Positions 1 to 5,273 of a DNA stretch of 7,450 nucleotides are shown here, one piece after another (position 1 is the stretch's first letter; each line of letters starts with the position of its first letter). The DNA comes from Candidatus Portnoybacteria bacterium CG08_land_8_20_14_0_20_40_83 (GTDB lineage: Bacteria; Patescibacteriota; Minisyncoccia; Portnoybacterales; GWB1-42-6): contig PEYL01000024.1 in the NCBI GenBank assembly GCA_002774415.1, positions 1 to 7,450 on the forward strand. Direction: 5' to 3'. The position numbers were made by a program, and so were the translations under genes. The notes under the pieces are model-generated. The model did not search any database, had not been told where the DNA came from, and was given only the letters and a program-made list of their open reading frames with translations.

Positions 1-658
1 GCACTCTCACAATGCTCTCGTGAACTTCTTCAATCGGCCTGTCACCGTCAACTTTTAATAACAGTCCGCTTTCTTCATAATGGTCAATCACCGGCTGGAT
101 TTCCAGATCAAAAACATCCAAGCGATGCCTGACTGCTTCCGGGTCATCATCGGCTCTTTTAATTAGATTACCGCCGCATTTATCGCAAGCAGTTAAGTCT
201 TTAAAGTGGCCGAAATAAGGAATGACCCGGTTGCATTTTTCGCACATACGGCGCTGGGTTAATCTGGCATAGGAATCTTCGGCCGAAATATCAACCAAAA
301 TCGCCTTTGTATATTCTAACCAGTCATACCAGGCCAAAGAATCTTCCATCAATTTTGCTTCAAGGAGCTTACGCGGATTTCCATCAAAAACTACGCCTTT
401 AAAATCTGGTTTATTTTTTAAAACGTCCACTTTGTCCAACCAGATTTTAAAAACAAGGAATGTCGGCGCCAAATCTCCTCTTTCCATAACTGCTTTTAGT
501 TTAACGGTGCTGAAATTATGATCATCTTTTATCTGTCCCCGCAACAAATCGCCACTGCCAATATAATCCAACCCAAATTTTTCCTGCAGCAATTTTGCCT
601 GAGTTCCTTTGCCGCATCCCGGACGGCCTAAAATAATGACGATTAATGGTTGGTTCAT
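1..658 (-). CDS. adk: Adenylate kinase (partial, C-terminus beyond the window)
   Basis: Cytosolic nucleoside monophosphate kinase interconverting ATP + AMP and 2 ADP. My translation from the ATG at 658 gives 219 residues without a stop. The P-loop GRPGCGKGT is at residues 11-19, SGDLLR at 35-40, and DGNPRK at 92-97 replaces the usual DGFPR. The LID domain has a four-Cys zinc site (C139, C142, C158, C161), followed by RADDDPEAVRHRL at 168-180, which holds the conserved catalytic Asp and Arg residues. It is the zinc-type long form. Adk directly after secY is the classic spc order and supports co-transcription with the ribosomal genes. The start is fixed by the P-loop lying about 10 residues in; no Shine-Dalgarno sequence is visible, and the bases before it are A/T-rich. 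The 167-base gap to secY holds structured element A, so adk might also have separate expression; that is inference. The C-terminal end is lost to the window edge, not truncated by mutation. Confidence 0.97.
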   Translation of the reverse strand, partial: MNQPLIVIILGRPGCGKGTQAKLLQEKFGLDYIGSGDLLRGQIKDDHNFSTVKLKAVMERGDLAPTFLVFKIWLDKVDVLKNKPDFKGVVFDGNPRKLLEAKLMEDSLAWYDWLEYTKAILVDISAEDSYARLTQRRMCEKCNRVIPYFGHFKDLTACDKCGGNLIKRADDDPEAVRHRLDVFDLEIQPVIDHYEESGLLLKVDGDRPIEEVHESIVRV

Positions 659-675
659 ATTTTTAAAAACCACGA

Positions 676-820
676 GGCGAGGCGGCTGTTTTTGGAACGC
701 TCAATTTTGTGAACGGGCATGGTTTCCCGGCACAATGTCGGGAAGAGTGAACAAAATTGCGCGAGTCTGATTTGGCACGCTGGGACAAATCAGATATTTA
801 CAAAAATCAGCTGCCGAGCC
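676..820 (+). repeat. Structured element A: three-helix candidate RNA or palindromic element
   Basis: This fills most of the secY-adk gap. Read on the + strand it folds into an outer helix P1, a long arm P2 and a hairpin P3. P1 pairs 676-694 with 801-820, with a GA/GA tandem mismatch (679-680 / 816-817) and one bulge at 807. P2 pairs 702-710 with 751-759, then GA/GA (711-712 / 749-750), two more pairs, an asymmetric loop GGGCATGGT (715-723) facing GA (745-746), and a terminal hairpin 724-729 / 739-744. P3 pairs 766-774 with 786-794 and its loop contains CGCTGGGA (778-785). A homologous copy with compensatory changes lies at 4167-4310. Strand is assigned from the GA/GA mismatches, which are stable as sheared pairs only on +. 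No T-run follows a stem, so it does not look like a terminator. I do not recognise the family. Confidence 0.8.
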
Positions 821-825
821 GAGAT

Positions 826-2106
826 TTAAAGCCCCTCGTACTCACGCATAGTAAGCTGCGAATCAATTTGCCTGATTGTTTCAAGAACAACCGCCACCAC
901 GATTAAAATTGAAGTTCCGCCGACCGCAAAAGTTGTGACGCCCGTGGCTCCCTGCACAATATTTGGCGCTATGGCAATCACGCCTAAAAAAATTGCGCCC
1001 ACCAGCAAAACCCTGTTTAAAATAAAATTTAAAAAATCCGAGGTCGGCTTGCCCGGCCGGATTCCTGGAATAAAACCGCCCATCTTTTGTAAATTTTCAG
1101 CAATGTTTTTTGGGTCAAAAGTGACAGCTGTATAAAAATAAGTGAATAAAAGCACCAGAACAAAATAAACTATGCTGTAAATAAATTGACCTCGCGTAAA
1201 TACATCTCTTAAAAATCTTGCGATGTGGGCAATCCAAGGGGTTGAAGCATTGGCAAAAAAATTGCCTATCATGCCCGGGAAAAGCATTATTGAAAGAGCA
1301 AATATAATCGGGATGACGCCGGCCGGATTAACATTCATCGGCAAATAAGTTGAAACACCTCCGTACATACGATTGCCACGGATTCTTTTAGCATAAGAAA
1401 CGGGAATATTGCGCCGACCTTCAGTTATGATGACAACACCCACAATAACCAAAAGCCCGATCACCACAAATCCAAGATAAGAAGGAATTTTTGTCGGATC
1501 CCAAGTGGTCAGAGTTTGCCTAAACGAGGAAGGGAATCTTGCCACAATGCCGGCAAAAATTAAAAGAGATACCCCGTTGCCGATTCCTTTTTCCGAAATG
1601 AGTTCGCCGATCCACATCAAAAACACGGTGCCCGCTGTTATAACCAATATTGTCGTGAATAACTGAAAGGTGCTTAAAAATCCAATTACTTGCTGATTCC
1701 GCAAAATACCGATCATGGCATAGGATTGCAAAGCGGCCAAAGGAACGGTTGCGAGCCTAGCATATTGATTAAATTTTTGCCGACCGGCTTCGCCTTCTTC
1801 TTTATAAAGCTGCTCGAGGCCGGGAAAAATCATTGTCAAAAGCTGCATGATAATTAAAGCCGTGATATAAGGGCCAAGACCGAGCATTGCCACAGAAAAA
1901 TTGCTCATTGCTCCGCCAGTAAAAAGATTGAGTAAACCGAATAATTGATTCCCTTCAAAAAAAGAGCGCAGCTTTGAAATATCAATGCCCGGAACCGGGA
2001 TATTGGCTATAATTCTGAAAACGAGAAAAGCGCCCAAGACAAACAAAATCTTGTTGCGCAACTCTGGAATTTTAAAAATTTGAAGAATTTTTTGCCACGC
2101 ATTCAT
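826..2106 (-). CDS. secY: Preprotein translocase subunit SecY
   Basis: The pore-forming subunit of the SecYEG translocon in the cytoplasmic membrane, exporting or inserting proteins with SecA or the ribosome. It has 426 residues, near the usual 430-440, with about ten hydrophobic segments, the first around residues 20-38. Family signatures are clear: LGLGPYITALIIMQLL at 75-90, MWIGELISEKGIGNG at 164-178, the cytoplasmic loop RRNIPVSYAKRIRGNRMYGG at 231-250 (ribosome/SecA contact region in the family), GGFIPGIRPG at 343-352, and the C-terminal MREYEGL at 420-426. The start is 13 bases after the rplO stop in an A-rich spacer without a Shine-Dalgarno sequence. The stop is TAA. Nothing suggests truncation. 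Its place between rplO and adk is the standard spc-operon position. Confidence 0.99.
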   Translation of the reverse strand: MNAWQKILQIFKIPELRNKILFVLGAFLVFRIIANIPVPGIDISKLRSFFEGNQLFGLLNLFTGGAMSNFSVAMLGLGPYITALIIMQLLTMIFPGLEQLYKEEGEAGRQKFNQYARLATVPLAALQSYAMIGILRNQQVIGFLSTFQLFTTILVITAGTVFLMWIGELISEKGIGNGVSLLIFAGIVARFPSSFRQTLTTWDPTKIPSYLGFVVIGLLVIVGVVIITEGRRNIPVSYAKRIRGNRMYGGVSTYLPMNVNPAGVIPIIFALSIMLFPGMIGNFFANASTPWIAHIARFLRDVFTRGQFIYSIVYFVLVLLFTYFYTAVTFDPKNIAENLQKMGGFIPGIRPGKPTSDFLNFILNRVLLVGAIFLGVIAIAPNIVQGATGVTTFAVGGTSILIVVAVVLETIRQIDSQLTMREYEGL

Positions 2107-2119
2107 GGCTTTGTTTTTT

Positions 2120-2551
2120 TTATTTAATTTCTCCCCCCGCTTTTTTAATTTTTTCTTTCGCAGGCCGGGAAATTTTTAATCCCTTAAGAATCAATTTTTT
2201 ATTTATCTCGCCATTGCCCAAAATTTTGATATCAGGAATTCTCCCTTTTATTCTACTAATTAATTGCTTACCGAGCAACGACTCGGGAGAAACAACTTCG
2301 CCTTCCTTAAAAACTTTATTTAAAATACTAAGGTTAATTATTAACTGGCTGCTTAGTGCCGGTTTAAATCTATAACCCCGTTTTTTTGGAATTTGCTTTA
2401 TTAAATCTCGCCAGGCCGGCCTGATTTTGGCTCCGGCTCTTGATTTTTGACCCTTGACTCCGCGACCAGAAAAAGTGCCGTGAGCACCGCCGCGGCCAAC
2501 TCGTTTTTTCGTTTTCTGTTTTTGAATCGGTGAAATTTGATGTAACTGCAT
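2120..2551 (-). CDS. rplO: 50S ribosomal protein L15
   Basis: Late-assembly protein of the large subunit. The 143-residue product has the basic, glycine-rich N-terminal extension that threads into 23S rRNA (residues 17-40, beginning RVGRGGAHGTFSGRG), then the globular C-terminal domain with ILGNGEINKKLILKGLKIS. The N-terminal insert with GGAHGTFSGRG and the KKRGYRFK stretch differs from the enterobacterial form; I associate it with CPR sequences, from memory. The start is the ATG at 2551, and an AGGA lies 10 bases upstream, rather far for a Shine-Dalgarno site. A 12-base palindrome (2548-2559) spans the start codon. The preceding gene is rpsE, not rpmD as in most bacteria. Confidence 0.98.
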   Translation of the reverse strand: MQLHQISPIQKQKTKKRVGRGGAHGTFSGRGVKGQKSRAGAKIRPAWRDLIKQIPKKRGYRFKPALSSQLIINLSILNKVFKEGEVVSPESLLGKQLISRIKGRIPDIKILGNGEINKKLILKGLKISRPAKEKIKKAGGEIK

Positions 2552-2578
2552 TATAATGCGATCCTAATTTACGAATTC

Positions 2579-2620
2579 ATCCGAATGTTCCGAATCCGTC
2601 AGCTGACGGACCATTCGGAT
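2579..2620. repeat. Inverted repeat in the rplO-rpsE gap
   Basis: The 9-base arms ATCCGAATG (2579-2587) and CATTCGGAT (2612-2620) flank a perfect 16-base palindrome, TCCGTCAGCTGACGGA (2595-2610). A further ATTCGGAT lies just outside at 2622-2629 and a related ATTCGAATCG at 2643-2652. It sits between the rplO start and the rpsE stop, the place where rpmD would normally be. No T-run follows it on the transcribed strand, so it is not a typical terminator. It may be a relic of the same kind of palindromic repeat seen in other gaps. Confidence 0.75.
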
Positions 2621-2640
2621 TATTCGGATGCCAATTTGGA

Positions 2641-3120
2641 TTATTCGAATCGCTTTAATTTTTTTAATGCTTCAAGAGTCGCCCTGGCATTATTAAGCTT
2701 ATTGGTTGTCCGGCTAACGAGTTTTGATGTAACATTCTCGATCCCCGCTAAATCGCATATCACTCTTGGCACCCCGCCGGCAACCAAACCCTTGCCTTTT
2801 TTCGCCGGCTTTAAAATAACCACTGCCGCCCCAAATTTAGCCGAAACTTCATGGAGAATTGTTGTATCTTTAATCGGTATAATCACTAAATTTTTCTTTG
2901 CGTTAGCCACCGCTTTTTCAACTGCCGTTGTTACATCCTGCGCTTTATCTATCCCAATTCCAACTTTGCCGGCTCTGTTTCCGATTACTACAACGGTTCG
3001 GAAGCGAAAACGTCTTCCCCCCGCAACAACTCGTGTCACTCTGGCAACATCCAAAACTTTCTGGTCGTATTCAGATTTTTCTTTTTCCCTGCCTCTAAAT
3101 TTTCTTAATCGTTCTGCCAT
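2641..3120 (-). CDS. rpsE: 30S ribosomal protein S5
   Basis: Small-subunit protein important for translational accuracy and mRNA entry. The product has 159 residues. The N-terminal double-stranded-RNA-binding-like domain covers roughly residues 20-85, with VTRVVAGGRRFRFRTVVVIG (28-47) followed by NRAGKVGIGIDKA (48-60); the family usually has GxGKA where Asp58 stands here. The C-terminal domain has VCDLAG-like and SRTTNKLNNARAT motifs. This is the one gene in the window with a well-placed Shine-Dalgarno sequence: AAGGA with four bases before ATG. That site lies at the end of an inverted repeat filling the gap to rplR. The next gene downstream is rplO with no rpmD between. Confidence 0.98.
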   Translation of the reverse strand: MAERLRKFRGREKEKSEYDQKVLDVARVTRVVAGGRRFRFRTVVVIGNRAGKVGIGIDKAQDVTTAVEKAVANAKKNLVIIPIKDTTILHEVSAKFGAAVVILKPAKKGKGLVAGGVPRVICDLAGIENVTSKLVSRTTNKLNNARATLEALKKLKRFE

Positions 3121-3124
3121 AATT

Positions 3125-3129
3125 TCCTT
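3125..3129 (-). promoter_or_regulatory. Shine-Dalgarno site of rpsE, inside an inverted-repeat arm
   Basis: The minus strand reads AAGGA, a spacer AATT, then the rpsE ATG at 3120. Four of its five bases (3126-3129) are also the end of the inverted repeat 3126-3218, so they can pair with TCCTT-complementary bases at 3215-3218. Pairing would cover the site; that effect is inference. Confidence 0.6.
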
Positions 3130-3218
3130 ACGAATTTACGAATCAGTACGAATTTACGAATTTATCCTGAGTTTATCGAAGGATTCGTATATTCGTATAA
3201 ATTTGTACATTCGTAAGG
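3126..3218. repeat. Long TACGAAT-type inverted repeat, rpsE-rplR gap
   Basis: It occupies the whole gap between the rplR stop and the rpsE ribosome-binding site. The perfect outer arms CCTTACGAAT (3126-3135) and ATTCGTAAGG (3209-3218) continue inward as several imperfect TACGAAT units on the left (3138-3160) and ATTCGTA/ATTTGTA units on the right (3184-3207). The centre holds TCCTGAGTTTATCGAAGGA (3165-3183), a variant of the CCTGAG...TCGAAGG hairpin that is widespread between genes in many bacteria. The strands are not perfectly complementary over the full length; mismatches fall between the repeat units. Similar units recur at 5818-5882 and 6205-6286. Confidence 0.85.
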
Positions 3219-3578
3219 CTAAAATTTTAATCCCCCTTCTCTGACGCCCTGCGCCAGTTCTTTTATCCGACCGTGAAATTTATACCCTCTCCTGTCAAAA
3301 ACAATTTCCTTTATTTTTATTTCCAAAGCTTTTTTTGCCAAAAGTTTTCCCACTTCTTTTGCCAAATCGCCCTTTTTCATTTTTTTTGATTTTATTTCCG
3401 AATCTTTCGCACTTGCCAGTGTTTTACTTTTTTCGTCATCAATAAGCTGACCGTAAATATGGCGGTTGCTGCGAAAAACTAAAAGCCTGGGCCGCTTAGA
3501 AGTACCTTTTATTTTTGCCCTAATGCGCCGATGACGCCGTTCGATTTTTAATTTTTTTTCTTTTAAATTATTCCTCAT
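3219..3578 (-). CDS. rplR: 50S ribosomal protein L18
   Basis: Central-protuberance protein that binds 5S rRNA together with L5 and helps attach it to 23S rRNA. It has 119 residues, the normal length. The very basic N-terminus (RRHRRIRAKIKGTSKRPRL) leads to VFRSNRHIYGQLIDDE, and the C-terminal signature FDRRGYKFHGRIKELAQGVREGGLKF occupies residues 94-119. The ATG at 3578 is four bases after the rplF stop. There is no clear Shine-Dalgarno sequence, so translational coupling to rplF is plausible. The stop is TAG, and the inverted repeat begins at the very next base. Confidence 0.98.
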   Translation of the reverse strand: MRNNLKEKKLKIERRHRRIRAKIKGTSKRPRLLVFRSNRHIYGQLIDDEKSKTLASAKDSEIKSKKMKKGDLAKEVGKLLAKKALEIKIKEIVFDRRGYKFHGRIKELAQGVREGGLKF

Positions 3579-3582
3579 CTTA

Positions 3583-4140
3583 TTACAATTCCGTGGATAC
3601 GGCTTTCTTTCCTGCCTTTATTTTAATTACCTCTCCTTGATATCTTATGCCCTTGCCTTTGTAGGGTTCTGGTTTCCTTCGCGAACGGATATCGGCTGCC
3701 ACCTGTCCGACTAATTGTTTATCAATGCCGGCCACAGTAATTACATTTTTTTCTACTTTAAATTCTATGCCTTTAGGCGCCTCAATTTCAACCGGGTGTG
3801 AAAAACCTAAACTCAAAACCAGCTTATTTCCCTGAATCGCTGCGCGATAGCCAACGCCTTCTATTTCCAATTTTTTTTCATAACCTTCTTTGACTCCCTT
3901 CACCAAATTGAAAATTAGCGCCCGGCTCAAGCCCCAAAGAGCCATCACTTTTTTATCTGTGCTATTTACTTTTGAATCTGGAAAAATTAAAATATTGCCA
4001 TTTTCAACTTTTGCGCCGATATTTTTTGGCAACTGACGCATAAGCTCGCCTTTTGGACCTTTGGCAATCAAAATATCGCCGTTGATTTTTACCTCAACTT
4101 TTTCCGGAATCGGGATTGGTTGTTTACCTATCCTAGACAT
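3583..4140 (-). CDS. rplF: 50S ribosomal protein L6
   Basis: Large-subunit protein near the sarcin-ricin loop and factor-binding site. The 185-residue product (family usual about 176-185) starts MSRIGKQPIPIPEKVEV, has the two repeated L6 folds, and carries the signature PEPYKGKGIRYQGE at residues 157-170. The ATG at 4140 is confirmed by the conserved N-terminus. The upstream bases are A/T-rich without a Shine-Dalgarno sequence. Upstream, the gap to rpsH is 209 bases instead of the usual few, because of structured element B; downstream rplR follows after four bases. Confidence 0.98.
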   Translation of the reverse strand: MSRIGKQPIPIPEKVEVKINGDILIAKGPKGELMRQLPKNIGAKVENGNILIFPDSKVNSTDKKVMALWGLSRALIFNLVKGVKEGYEKKLEIEGVGYRAAIQGNKLVLSLGFSHPVEIEAPKGIEFKVEKNVITVAGIDKQLVGQVAADIRSRRKPEPYKGKGIRYQGEVIKIKAGKKAVSTEL

Positions 4141-4166
4141 ATTGTCTTTATAATTTTACTCTATAA

Positions 4167-4310
4167 GGCGAGGGTGATAATTTCAAAACGCTCAAACCGA
4201 CAAGCGGGCATGGTGTCCCGACGCAAAGTCGGAACGAGCGAGGAGGTTTGGCGAGTAAAATTTTTCTCGCTGGGAAAAATTTTACGCTTTTGAAATTACT
4301 TACCCGAGCC
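4167..4310 (+). repeat. Structured element B: second copy of the three-helix element
   Basis: It lies in the 209-base rplF-rpsH gap. On the + strand, P1 pairs 4167-4188 with 4288-4310, with GA/GA (4170-4171 / 4306-4307) and a bulge at 4299. P2 pairs 4193-4198 with 4245-4250, then GA/GA (4199-4200 / 4243-4244), a short irregular helix, the loop GGGCATGGT (4206-4214) facing GA (4236-4237), and a terminal hairpin 4215-4222 / 4228-4235 with one C-A mismatch. P3 pairs 4255-4265 with 4275-4285 around a loop CTCGCTGGG. It shares four sequence blocks with element A: ACGCTCAA (4188), CGGGCATGGT (4205), GCGAGT (4251) and CGCTGGGA (4268). The helix sequences themselves differ almost completely. The remaining gap bases (4311-4349) repeat GAGCC/GAGCG words but show nothing else. 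Confidence 0.8.
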
Positions 4311-4349
4311 GATGGCTGCGTTTTTACGAGCCAATAAGCCGAGCGATAT

Positions 4350-4736
4350 CTACCATATTTCGCAAATTAACTCTCCTCCTAACCCCGCTTTTCTTGCTTC
4401 TTTATCAGACATTAAACCCTTTGAGGTTGAAATGATTGCTCTTCCATAGCCTTGTCTGACCGACCGAATTTTATCTTTTCCCAAATATATCCGGCCACTG
4501 GGTCTGCTTTTTCTTGTTATATTTTCAATCGCCGGAATTCCGTCTTTATATTTTAAATTAATATATATTTTTTTCGCCGCTTTTTTCCCTTTTTCTTCAA
4601 CGCCTTCCACAAAATTTTCGCGTTCAAAAATTTTTGCCAATTCAAATTTAACCTTAGAAAAGGGGACTTCTACACTTGGCTTGCCCGCTTTCTGGGCATT
4701 TTTTATTCTGATTAAAATGTCTGAAATTGGATCCAT
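4350..4736 (-). CDS. rpsH: 30S ribosomal protein S8
   Basis: Primary 16S rRNA-binding protein of the central domain; in E. coli it is also the translational repressor of the spc operon. It has 128 residues, normal for the family. The N-terminus MDPISDILIRIKNAQKAGK is typical. The C-terminal signature GRAIISTSKGLM (98-109) followed by SDKEARKAGLGGELICEIW matches the family; the residues just before it are QGYG, where NGLG is common elsewhere. The start lacks a Shine-Dalgarno sequence and follows an unusually long 349-base gap after rpsN. The stop is TAG. I see no obvious mimic of the S8 rRNA site, but did not compute one. Confidence 0.98.
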   Translation of the reverse strand: MDPISDILIRIKNAQKAGKPSVEVPFSKVKFELAKIFERENFVEGVEEKGKKAAKKIYINLKYKDGIPAIENITRKSRPSGRIYLGKDKIRSVRQGYGRAIISTSKGLMSDKEARKAGLGGELICEIW

Positions 4737-4830
4737 AAACTTAAATTTAAAATGTAAATATCAAAATGTAAAATTATGGTATCAAAAATTCACTTTACGA
4801 ATTTTTGATGATTTTAAATTTTATAATTTC

Positions 4831-4930
4831 TGGCAGAACACCGCGGACGTAAGTCCGCGGATGAATGCCAGCCCGGAGCGAGTCCCGTAAAGCCCCCAGC
4901 TAAGCTGGGCGAAGCGGGGCGAGCGGAGGA
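4831..4930 (+). repeat. Two adjacent hairpins with G-A internal loops
   Basis: Hairpin I: TGGCA (4831-4835) pairs with TGCCA (4866-4870), then an internal loop GAACA/ATGAA, then the perfect stem CCGCGGAC (4841-4848) / GTCCGCGG (4853-4860) with loop GTAA. Hairpin II: 4873-4887 pairs with 4915-4929, interrupted by a 3x3 loop GGA/GGA (4875-4877 / 4925-4927) and a tandem GA/GA (4880-4881 / 4921-4922), and is topped by GCCC..AGC / GCTGGGC (4892-4900 / 4904-4910). As in elements A and B, G-A mismatches are formed only on the + strand. No T-run follows either stem. Confidence 0.7.
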
Positions 4931-4936
4931 AAATAT

Positions 4937-5044
4937 ATAGACCCCCGCAATTTTGCAAAAGATTTTGCAAAAGCAAAATCATAATATTTTTGCAAAATTG
5001 CGGCAGGTACGCAGTACCTCGGCCGTTAGGCCGAGGGGATCTAT
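4937..5044. repeat. Four-way-junction palindromic element
   Basis: The closing stem is ATAGA (4937-4941) with TCTAT (5040-5044), extended by CCC/GGG (4943-4945 / 5036-5038) past one position that is C-A on + but U-G on the minus-strand RNA. It encloses three arms. Arm 1 is a perfect 16-base-pair stem (4945-4960 / 4988-5003) capped by an 8-base-pair hairpin GATTTTGC/GCAAAATC (4961-4968 / 4973-4980). Arm 2 is GGTAC/GTACC (5006-5010 / 5014-5018). Arm 3 is CCTCGGCC/GGCCGAGG (5017-5024 / 5029-5036) with loop GTTA. Some end bases can be used by either of two stems. It would fold as a cruciform in DNA or a cloverleaf in RNA. It is not a tRNA: stem lengths and the TTC/CCA features do not fit. Confidence 0.75.
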
Positions 5045-5085
5045 GTTGTCATTTTGCATTTTGATTTTTCAATTTTGCATTAATT

Positions 5086-5271
5086 CTACCAGCTTGATTT
5101 TTTTATTCCCGGAATCAATCCTTGGTTTACCAATTCTCTGAAACAAATCCGGCACAAACCGAAATCCCTCAAATACCCTCTTTTTCGGCCACAGCGGAAA
5201 CACCGCCTAACAATACGACTTGTAAACTTTGGTTTCTTTTTAGATTTTGCAATTTGCGCTTTAGTCGCCAT
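5086..5271 (-). CDS. rpsN: 30S ribosomal protein S14, zinc-binding type
   Basis: Small-subunit head protein that binds 16S rRNA late in assembly. The 61-residue length and four cysteines (C24-X2-C27-X12-C40-X2-C43) identify the short zinc-containing form (type Z) rather than the ~100-residue zinc-free form. The C-terminal GLIPGIKKSSW is the family ending. The ATG at 5271 is two bases after the rplE stop, in an A/T-rich spacer without a Shine-Dalgarno sequence, so coupling to rplE translation is likely. The stop is TAG. Downstream begins the long repeat-filled gap before rpsH. Confidence 0.98.
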   Translation of the reverse strand: MATKAQIAKSKKKPKFTSRIVRRCFRCGRKRGYLRDFGLCRICFRELVNQGLIPGIKKSSW

Positions 5272-5273
5272 GT

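Larger units (their letters stand above)
4751..5080. repeat. Terminal inverted repeats bounding the rpsH-rpsN gap insert
   Basis: ATCAAAATGTAAAAT (4760-4774) and ATTTTGCATTTTGAT (5051-5065) are inverted copies matching at 14 of 15 positions. Both are flanked outward by further AATGTAAA or TTTTGCATT units (4751-4757 and 5072-5080). Just inside the left end is an 11-base-pair hairpin, 4781-4791 with 4799-4809 (ATCAAAAATTC arms). Together they enclose the two palindromic blocks at 4831-4930 and 4937-5044. This accounts for almost all of the 349-base gap, and there is no plausible gene in it. The layout resembles a small non-autonomous element with terminal inverted repeats, but I see no target-site duplication. 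Confidence 0.6.

Noticed and set aside
715..785. Resemblance of GGGCATGGT plus CTGGGA to parts of the HDV ribozyme
   Set aside because: Only short words match. The nested double-pseudoknot order of helices is not present and no cleavage-site context is evident, so I treat it as chance.
2548..2559. 12-base palindrome spanning the rplO start codon
   Set aside because: GCATTATAATGC has no loop, is short and A/T-rich, and similar ones occur by chance in such sequence.
2585..3244. 219-codon open frame on the + strand
   Set aside because: It lies antisense over the whole of rpsE and the flanking repeat, has Leu/Ser/Thr-rich composition without domains, and its ends fall in repeats. rpsE is certain on the other strand.
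4937..5044. Rho-independent terminator inside the operon
   Set aside because: Strong stems are present here and in the other gaps, but none is followed by a run of T on the transcribed strand, and transcription must continue through to downstream essential genes.
4681..5141. Short + strand open frames across the rpsH-rpsN gap
   Set aside because: They run through inverted repeats and over the ends of rpsH and rpsN, lack recognisable motifs or ribosome-binding sites, and look like chance frames.
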